NCBI RefSeq assembly: GCF_024362695.1
Contig: NC_065417.1
Span: 8,921,001-8,985,000 of the forward strand
Direction of reading: 5' to 3'
From: Pectinophora gossypiella
Lineage: Eukaryota > Arthropoda > Insecta > Lepidoptera > Gelechiidae
DNA: 64,000 bases
Positions 57,170 through 64,000 of the stretch are shown piece by piece. Under the pieces are notes generated by a model. The model had not been told where the DNA came from. It ran no database searches and saw only the letters and a list, made by a program, of their open reading frames with translations. A program made the position numbers and the translations under genes. The stretch's first letter is position 1, and every line of letters begins with the position of its first letter.

Positions 57170-57690
57170 ATCAATTTAAGAGCCACGCTCTTGTTGGTGC
57201 AGCATTTTCCATGCTACTTTTTTAGGGAAAAATAGGGCAGTGATTTCCCTCTTGCCTTCCGCCCCGCAGTACTCTATCTAACGCAAGTGGGATGGCGCCC
57301 AGAGTAGTCTATTACAAAGCCTAGGACTCCTGTCCTCCGCCTCTGAATAGTACTGACAGTTACTGCTACCCTCTGTGTACCACGAACAAAATATAAAAAT
57401 GTCTATGGTTTTGTTACTATTAAAAAGGTATTGTCATAGACAAAAAGATACTTCCTTCTTGGCATCAAAAATGGATGCATAATCAATATTTTCTGTGTTA
57501 AAAAATTATCTAAAACAATACTAAAATTATTATGGTGATTTATAAAATAATAATAATAAAAGTGTAAAAGAAAACAATAAACTTTAAAATATTACTTTAT
57601 GTGGTCGTTTAATTACCAGCACATCACTCAACCATCACACCTAGAACGCCACACTCTGTCAGGTTCCAGGTTACAGTCCCTGTGACTTGC
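57170..57690 (-). mobile_element. LINE fragment split by a solo LTR
   Basis: aatttaagagccacgctctt, aatagggcagtgatttccct, tgccttccgccccgcagtac, tactgacagttactgctacc to 57375, resuming at 57659 as caggttccaggttacagtcc. The 30236 copy has these parts joined without the insert. Confidence 0.75.
57376..57653. mobile_element. Probable solo LTR, 278 bp
   Basis: Begins TGTACCACG and ends AACGCCACA, flanked by 5-bp CTCTG (57371-57375, 57654-57658). AATAAA occurs at 57576 and a TATA-like aaatataaaa near 57389. The uninterrupted relative at 30236 confirms an insertion. No internal region or second LTR nearby. Confidence 0.7.
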
Positions 57691-57734
57691 GATTTGTATT
57701 TAATAACATTATTTTTAAATCATGTCATCTTCAT

Positions 57735-57782
57735 CTCTCTAGCATTATCCCGCTTTTCACAGAGTCCGTTAACCTAAAGATC
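57735..57782 (-). repeat. CGGACCCTGTGA-family fragment
   Basis: ctctctagcattatcccgct, tttcacagagtccgttaacc, taaagatc. Confidence 0.55.
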
Positions 57783-57789
57783 AAAATAA

Positions 57790-59790
57790 AAATAAATATA
57801 TATTTTTTAAAATCATGTGCCAAGAAATAAAACTTAAAAAAATGTCTAAGTATTACTATTAATTTCAGTATCACTAGATATTTGAGCATTATTATCTAAA
57901 CAAGTTTCCGTTTCGGCCAAAATTAAGACCGAAACCTGAAAATCCTCACTTGGTCACTTACTAATTAACTAACATTTTATGATAATCTGATGGTGGGCGT
58001 ATTTTTATATACATAGGTACTTTACCTACGCTACGCACGCACATACATTATCATTTATTATCTACTAATGGTACGAGGACTAAGAAGAACTTCACAGATT
58101 TTCTTAACCAATACACAATATCTTGCTTTCAGATGTGAAGATCCTGGATCTTGCCGTAAAAAGCCAGATACGAACCTTTTTCGTCAATTACGATCCCAAT
58201 TTTACTTTTCAAAGCTTGAATAGGTCGTTGTCGAGGGTTTATGTCCAGTGGTGAGGCCGAATCTAATCTAAATACGATGATCGGTTCAGGGGCGTACTTA
58301 CTTACCTTTGGTTTTAGAGGGTCCTGTTGGTTTTATTTAGGCTTCTCAATATGTTTTAATTCTCTTGGTTTTTTGACTTTTAGACACTAAGGTCTTAAAC
58401 TTGTACCTAACTAGTTCTTACTGCAGTAAAAGCTAATTCTCAAATCACTGCAGGGTTGTAAAGCTAATGGTTAGATTGCTCTTGACCACAAAAAGCGAAA
58501 TACAATAACTAAGGGAGGTCCTTATTAGCCCTACTAAAGTACCTGGACCAATGGCAAAGGAGCAAAATCGAGATTGCTTTCACGATAATGAAAGAGGCTT
58601 AAAAGGGTCCGAGAATGTCCGAGTGGCATTAGACGGTAGTCGTTACCATTACTGGTCTTAACAATAAGAAAAATTTAAATATTCATTTCACTGCGCCCTT
58701 CAAAGGGCACTTAAGCGATTGCTTCAGTTTTTTTGCAAAGGTAATAAGTATCTGGACCATCTACTGAGTGCGACGGTAAAAACGACTTCGTTATTTTTTT
58801 TTCGACAGAACCGATCTTGCTTTTATATTTTATTTGCATGAGCGAGTGGAATGATATTGACTCTTTTTGTCTCGTTATCGGTTTCATTATTACTTTTCAA
58901 AGGTTTAATGGTATTCTATTCATTATCGTACTCATCGTTTTCACCACAGATCCGAACCCAAATAATGAATGCTTTTGAGCGACGTTTCATTACCTATTCG
59001 GAAGTCAAACACTTATCTTGCCGCAGCGATAGTTGCCTTTGATTACAGAGATGTAAATTCTTTACAGAAAGATTAGTAATCTACCTCATCTAAGTAAATA
59101 GTGTACGAAAATTCCTTCCTAATCTTTGGAAGTATCAGCAATTCCAATACCACTGAAAGTATAGCAAGTTTGTCTTCTCTGCTTATTCAATTGGATTCTC
59201 ACATTACGTCGCCCACACATGTGTATGTAGGTATATTGTGTATATAGATTTACTTTTTAAAAACACAACAGTTTGTGTTGACATTATTCACTTTCCAAGC
59301 TATTTGCATTGTAATTCCACAATTACTGGCACCTCCGACGTACAGGTGTAACGTACGAGTATGCAATATGCATAGAGCAATTACCGCTGGTGCTGGTGTA
59401 AGTGGCAGTTGGAACTGATTTTCACGGATATGGCTACGTGGTTGTATAATGTAGGCAACGGATTTCTTGGAACCACGTATTCTTCGTTTGAAATTTGCAT
59501 GATGTAATCAATTTTTGCGTAGGTACTCTAGAAGGGTGTGGAAGTAATGTATTTTATGTGTATTATGTATGTAGGTATATTTTTTAGGACGAAAAACCTA
59601 CGGACGATATTACGTTTTACGATAAATTTTTAAAATATTTTTTCAGTTTTACTGTAGTTTACGCATACTTTAGTTTTTGTTATTAACATGTTTTTCGACA
59701 GAAACTATTTGCTGTAGATTTGCGAATTTTATTTGTCTATTGGTCGGCACACAAATGAAATTAGAGTGGTACAATAGGCCACTGTTTACT
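57790..59790. other. Intergenic, nothing assigned
   Basis: AT-rich; ORFs of 61-63 codons (58851, 59677) have no recognisable product and no splice context. Confidence 0.4.
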
Positions 59791-59796
59791 CACATA

Positions 59797-59880
59797 GTAA
59801 CCCTATCACCAAGGTTGATTGGGTCAGTTTTTAGTCTCACAACCCATACCAAAGAAAAATAAGAAGATGAAGAAGAAGAA
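59797..59880 (+). repeat. Degraded SINE-A tail
   Basis: agtaaccctatcaccaaggt, tgattgggtcagtttttagt, ctcacaacccata, then (GAA)n. Confidence 0.65.
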
Positions 59881-62280
59881 CGGGCTATAGAGCGCGCCAT
59901 AATAGGCATCCACCTGGTAGATCAAACGTTTAAATTCGGCAGTGCACTACACTCGAAGGTCCCTTCAATTATATGAATTGTTAGACAACAGGATGTACTA
60001 AGGCGTTTACGGAATGATGGCCAAGAGATGGTATATGATATCAAGGCAGACCACGAGCTCAGTCGTCGGATGGCATTCTAAGGTATGCCGGACAGTTGCA
60101 GTGGAGAGGACTTGCAGTAGCAGCAGTGGGTGGATACATGCCTAGTAGATAGATATATTGTAATAGATAAATTGGTATACCGCGGGGTCGATCGTAAATA
60201 GAATATAGGTACTTATTTCTTATTACAAGACAACTAGAATCCCAGTTTCATTTTAGTTCAAGAAAAATTGCTGAACTAAAGGAAGTTCTTTCATAAATTC
60301 ATCTTATTGTGTTATCATGCTGGAACTAAAAGAAATAGAGTTATGAAACTGCAGAAAGATTTACGGCGTCGCCTTATGGCGCGCGGAAGTTAAACCCGAA
60401 AAAGTCTGACCTAAATCCACCGACAACTTTAATCCATTTACTCGAATCTAAGCGTTTAACTTATTTTAATTTAATGACTAAGAAACGGCTGCGAATAAAT
60501 TTAGAGATAAACCCGAGATAAATTATAAACAGAAAGTGGAGAAATGTTTCTCATTTCCTTTATCTAGTTTCTACCGGCTTAAATCAACGGATTAGCACTT
60601 CTCCGCGAGCGAGATGTAATAATCAGTTTGTACCCTTTAAATTGCTACGAAATTATTGCGTTGCCCGCCAGAGTCGGGCATTAGGAAAGAAATAACTCTC
60701 TGGAATGTTCCCATATAGGCCATAAGACGTTTCCTTGCGTATTTCGCATAGCAACGGGCCCTCCCATCCGTCTCCCAATATGTTCCCCGCCGTAGTCTTA
60801 CGAGTTTCGTAATTTGATTCCACTGAAATATTAACTGAGAAAATTTGCACGCAGACAAATGGTGTATAACGGAGGGGCGTTGTTAACACATTCGTGTTTT
60901 GTAAGCTGTCTTGCTTACTTAATGACTACAAAAACAACTTGTTGAACTGAACTGTCGGGACTGAAATCGTATTATGTTTATTGATTTCTTTTAGCGTCTA
61001 TTTACGTTCCTTTCAAGAGAAAAATTTCGTGATTAGGTGCTGCGTTGTTTACGCTAAATATTTAGGATGACGAACCATAAAACTTTATTGCAAATACCTA
61101 AGACAAAGATTAAATTCCAAGTAAATAATTGTGATTTTTGTAAGACTTACTTTAGAAATTGTATAGATAACTTGAGGAGTTATTTTAACGAGTATCCGAT
61201 GTCGAAATAGGACGGTGTTACATTATTATAAATTATATTATGTTTCGAACCAATCTTTTTCAATATGGCCCCTATTGTGATTCTGTATTCTCTTTAAAGA
61301 ACCCATCGCCTTACTAACAACAAAGGGCATTGAATTCTATTGTGTTTTTACGTAAACGCTATCGGTACGAAATTTGCAAGTTTTTCAAATGAAACTCAAC
61401 GGTATCTCTGATAGGTAAACGTAGGTAAGCTCTTCGTAAATAGTCCAATTCTCGATGCGCAATTTGCATTTCACACATGGAGTTTTTCTCTTCTAAAGCG
61501 TTGAAGGTAGTCTCAAAATATCCCGTGCACGTCGAACAAGACTCCCAGGGTTAACACAACTGCGGCGGAGCAAAAAGAAGGGTTATGTGCTTTACCGCTT
61601 TGTATGTGTGTATATTTATGTTTATAACATAACATAACAAATACTTTATTGCACAAACAGGAAAAAACAAAATACAAAACAAAAGAGAAATAGAATGTTG
61701 ATGCACGTCATCTGACAGAATTTAACAAATGAATCACAAGAATCGTCCTGATTGTCTGCTGGTTATAGGCTATGTGCCGTCATGCTAAATTTAATGTGGC
61801 GCTCTCTAGAAGACAATCTGATGACGAAAAAAATATATTTAAAAAAAATAGTTGTGTGTTAGGTATCAAATGAAAGAGCTTAATTTGCACATTTCAAATA
61901 TTCACTATTACTAGTTTTTATTAGTGAGTTTCTTTGTATTTACGCGATAATCACGTTGAATTGATGACTCAGACATGGTCGGGAAAGGTTTTACCTCCAA
62001 ATCTTGCATAAAATACGTATCGGAAGCATGTTATCTTAATAAAAGACCCCAAAATAATATAAATATAAGTTTCAAAACTAAAACACGACTAAGTACGAAA
62101 AAATTATGCTCTATGCCACTATGCTTTGTCCTAAGAGTTTACTTACCATGGCATGCGACCACGGCTATCTTCTAAACATCACTATTTGGAACAATTTCAG
62201 ATAAATATACCTTTTTTCTTGTTTCATACTTTTTAGAGCATGATTTTTCCGTTGTCGGGTTTTAGTGTTTAAACTTGCAC
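59881..62280. other. Intergenic, nothing assigned
   Basis: 60000-60150 is less AT-rich and may be a LINE fragment (aaggcagaccacgagctcag). 61628-61700 (aacataacataacaaatact...) looks like a minus-strand retroelement tail. No gene seen. Confidence 0.4.
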
Positions 62281-62282
62281 AT

Positions 62283-62506
62283 GGTGTTATTGAGATCGCA
62301 ACGAATATTGAGGGGGAATGATTCCGCTCATGATTCTGAGTTAATATCAAGTAGAATTTTCCGTGGATAAATTCATGGTTTTTTGTGTATTTTTAAATTA
62401 TTTTCAATTTTATACTTTTGCGATGGAAAATTCCACTTGATATTAACTCAGAATAATGAGCTAAGTCATCCCACTCAGTATTTGTTACGATGTCACTTAC
62501 ACCCCG
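62283..62506. mobile_element. Foldback element P, first of a tandem pair
   Basis: Left ggtgttattgagatcgcaac...ttctgagttaatatcaagta; right acttgatattaactcagaat...ttacgatgtcacttacaccc. Confidence 0.82.
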
Positions 62507-62529
62507 TACAAGTACGTACATGAAGCCAT

Positions 62530-62758
62530 ACAGTAAGTATGGGTGTTAATGAAACTGTAATGAGGGAGATGATTCAGACCATGATTCTGAGATGATATCA
62601 AGTGGAATTTCCTGTCGGAAAACTCATGAAAATTTTTGTTTTTTTTTTAAATTATTTTCGGTTGCATACTTTTGCGACGGAAAATTCAACTTGATACTGA
62701 CTCAGCATAGTCTGAATCATCCCTCAAAGTTTTCGTTACGATGTCACTAACACCCCGT
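62530..62758. mobile_element. Foldback element P, second of a tandem pair
   Basis: Left gggtgttaatgaaactgtaa...gatgatatcaagtggaattt; right gcgacggaaaattcaacttg...gttacgatgtcactaacacc. Confidence 0.82.
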
Positions 62759-62759
62759 A

Positions 62760-64000
62760 TCTTTATGTTCCTAAGAATAGGGTCTGATTTTCCCTGAGTT
62801 TCAAAGGTTACTGCTACGTTTCAGAAATATAATGAAGCTTGTCGAAGGGTATATAGCTAACAATAGGGTGAGCCTGTATTGAATGTCATATTATATGCGT
62901 AATACAAGCATGAAAGCAACTAAAAGCCATCTGGAAGCACGTTATTTTGTGAGGCTTTAAAGCCATTTTATGCCATAGATAATGGTTATTTTCCTCAATA
63001 TTTTTATAGTAAGCGTGAGTAAGCTATTGAGTAAAGTAGTTTCATAGTAAAGTTTCCAAGAAATTTCGTCTTTTAAGGTAAGCCAGTTCCGTACTTGGCA
63101 CATGCACTTACGGTAGTGAATATTGTAACGTTTTGCTGGTAGACTGTGGGCTACAGTTTCATCAAAAGTAAAAGAGCATGAGACACTATTTATTCTATAC
63201 AGTAAATTTTCTATCGGTTTTACTACTCTCTTAAGAGATGTATTATTTTCTGACCCTATTATTAGAACAAATAAAACTACTATTACGAACTATAACCAAA
63301 TTTTAATGTTAACAGTAGGACTTGCGTATTGGATCACCTGTGCATTTTTTCTATATAGAATAAAATATGGACATTAAACATTCATTTTAAATTAAAATAC
63401 GGCAAAATCTAGTGTGCCATTCGTTTTTGTATTCATGCAAACCGCACATTGGCGCTGACGACTGTTACATGAGTAAACTGGCACTCTTATTATTTTTTCC
63501 AGCAGTAAAGCCTTCGTTTTAAATTCAAAGCGCAATCAACTCGAATCTATCTATGTATGAACACGACACATCCTGCCATACAAGCGGTTTTGCATAGCAA
63601 ACGACGGTCCAGTACGTAAACCAAATAATAGGATGGGATTAAAACGTACGCATGGAACGCGTCCGAAGAATTAGAACGCTGATTGAAATGGTAATGAGAA
63701 TTTGGGAGCTTTTGAAGACCTTAATGTTTGCAAATACGATGGAAAATTGAAATCAGAAAACCTGATAGATTTATAAACGGGGTATATGGAACTCGGTAAA
63801 TAGAGAACGGCCGGTTCTGACCCCTTTTTTTCCTTCCTGTTTTATTTACGGATCTACAGAAGAAACTACATTACTAATAGTTTTTTTAAGGGGGAGTTAC
63901 ATTTTTGTTTATTTATTTGTACATAATAAAACAGACACAAGGAACATACAGAGAAAACAGATAGTACAGGTAAGCTTATCTCTAAACAAAGAGATTTCTT
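62760..64000. other. Intergenic, nothing assigned
   Basis: AT-rich to the window edge. The last 100 bases (acataataaaacagacacaa) may be the start of a minus-strand retroelement tail running off the edge. Confidence 0.35.

Overview
The window is AT-rich nuclear DNA from a moth or butterfly (Lepidoptera). The evidence is a split animal gene with GT-AG introns, dense tRNA-derived SINEs of types I recognise from lepidopteran genomes, recurring 3' ends of LINEs, several palindromic MITEs, and many GGTACC-rich microsatellite-like tracts. No prokaryotic, organellar or rRNA features were seen. Most open reading frames of 60-130 codons here are chance or repeat-derived.

There is one confident protein-coding gene, a selenium-binding protein 1 / methanethiol oxidase orthologue (SELENBP1) on the + strand. 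Its 11 exons run from 36259 to 50310 and join in frame to exactly 471 codons plus stop; the human protein has 472 residues. Its introns hold SINE and LINE debris. About 1.2 kb upstream is a single-exon ORF of 165 residues (34560-35057) with a predicted membrane segment and a charged helical region. It may be a real lineage-restricted gene, but I do not recognise it.

Layout: 1-34.5 kb is intergenic and built almost wholly of transposon insertions. They include three SINE families sharing a common core, LINE 3' ends with target-site duplications, a TA-flanked mariner-like MITE, foldback elements, a TTA-flanked Tourist-like MITE and a possible 3.6-kb element with CCCAAGTAGCAA ends. The candidate gene and SELENBP1 fill 34.5-50.4 kb. 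A complete LTR retrotransposon occupies 50964-55985, with 312-bp LTRs that are identical on reading, an AATAC target duplication, a tRNA-Ser-type primer site and a purine tract. Its interior holds only broken gag traces plus a 17-copy in-frame 33-bp tandem repeat. 56-64 kb is again intergenic, with a probable solo LTR (57376-57653) and two adjacent foldback elements (62.28-62.76 kb).

The most notable object is the LTR element. Its ends say it inserted recently, yet it has no intact coding capacity, so it was probably copied in trans. The 33-bp array inside it encodes VVFDHALNGD[L/M] repeats. That open frame is partly an artefact of the unit length being divisible by three, so it should not be taken as a gene without expression or conservation data. 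I found no convincing new multi-gene system.
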